Assembly: GCA_017446645.1 (NCBI GenBank)
Contig: JAFSQO010000402.1
Span: 1 to 6,625, forward strand
Direction of reading: 5' to 3'
Length of the DNA stretch: 6,625 bases
Source: Synergistaceae bacterium
Lineage (GTDB): Bacteria > Synergistota > Synergistia > Synergistales > Aminobacteriaceae
The notes under the pieces are model-generated. The model searched no databases and had not been told where the DNA came from. It saw only the letters and a list, made by a program, of their open reading frames with translations. Below, in pieces: positions 6,595-6,625 of the stretch (position 1 is its first letter; each line of letters begins with the position of its first letter). Both the position numbers and the translations under genes were made by a program.

Positions 6595-6623
6595 TTTGAC
6601 TCTTTCCGCCGGATTCTTTTGCG
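6591..6623 (-). CDS. Possible last codons of an upstream gene (partial)
   Basis: The bases before gspK can be read as the end of another gene: a basic tail RKRIRRKESK followed by a TGA that overlaps the gspK ATG as ATGA. Such four-base overlaps suit this tightly packed operon. In the usual T2SS order the preceding gene would be gspJ. A second frame is also open here and ends with TAA at 6563-6565, inside gspK, so the correct frame cannot be decided from about 30 bases. This is an inference from context only. Confidence 0.25.
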   Translation of the reverse strand, partial: RKRIRRKESK

Positions 6624-6625
6624 CC

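Noticed and set aside
1..6625. Type IV pilus, competence or filamentous-phage system in place of a T2SS
   Set aside because: GspC with HR and PDZ domains, GspK with its helical insert, GspM and GspN are specific to T2SS.

Overview
The window is a stretch of one tightly packed operon, all on the minus strand, that encodes a type II secretion system (T2SS, general secretory pathway). It holds no plus-strand gene, RNA gene, mobile element or CRISPR array that I can support. The host must be a diderm (Gram-negative-type) bacterium, because the operon encodes an outer-membrane secretin and the inner-membrane platform that docks to it. Base composition is moderate (mid-40s to about 50% GC by eye). 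TTG starts and AGA/AGG arginine codons are used freely. The combination of GspN, a PDZ-type GspC and this gene order makes me think of Synergistota or another non-proteobacterial lineage. That is an impression, not something the sequence proves.

In the direction of transcription (high to low coordinates) the layout is as follows. A few codons may remain of an upstream gene ending near 6591. Then come gspK (6594-5641, minor pseudopilin of the pilus tip), gspL (5641-4310, platform protein), gspM (4303-3800, GspL partner), gspN (3790-3212), gspC (3185-2124, trans-periplasmic connector with HR and PDZ domains), a GspI-like minor pseudopilin (2122-1766) and gspD (1734 to beyond position 1, secretin). 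Genes overlap or sit at most about 31 bases apart, so translational coupling is likely. I see no promoter or terminator in the window, and no gap approaching 300 bases.

The products should work together as one machine. GspL and GspM, with the absent GspE and GspF, form the inner-membrane assembly platform. GspK and the GspI-like protein prime the pseudopilus, whose major subunit GspG is not in the window. GspC links the platform to the periplasmic N-domains of the GspD secretin, through which folded proteins leave the cell. GspE, GspF, GspG, GspH, GspJ and the prepilin peptidase are missing here and should lie upstream of 6625, downstream of 1 or elsewhere.

Points of interest are the unusual order K-L-M-N-C-I-D, with gspC and gspD last instead of first; two proline-rich linkers in GspC, one with ten consecutive prolines; and several start codons (TTG for gspC and gspD, an internal ATG for gspL) that only the ribosome-binding sites reveal. 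I found no evidence of a wholly new system. This is a divergent, rearranged T2SS.
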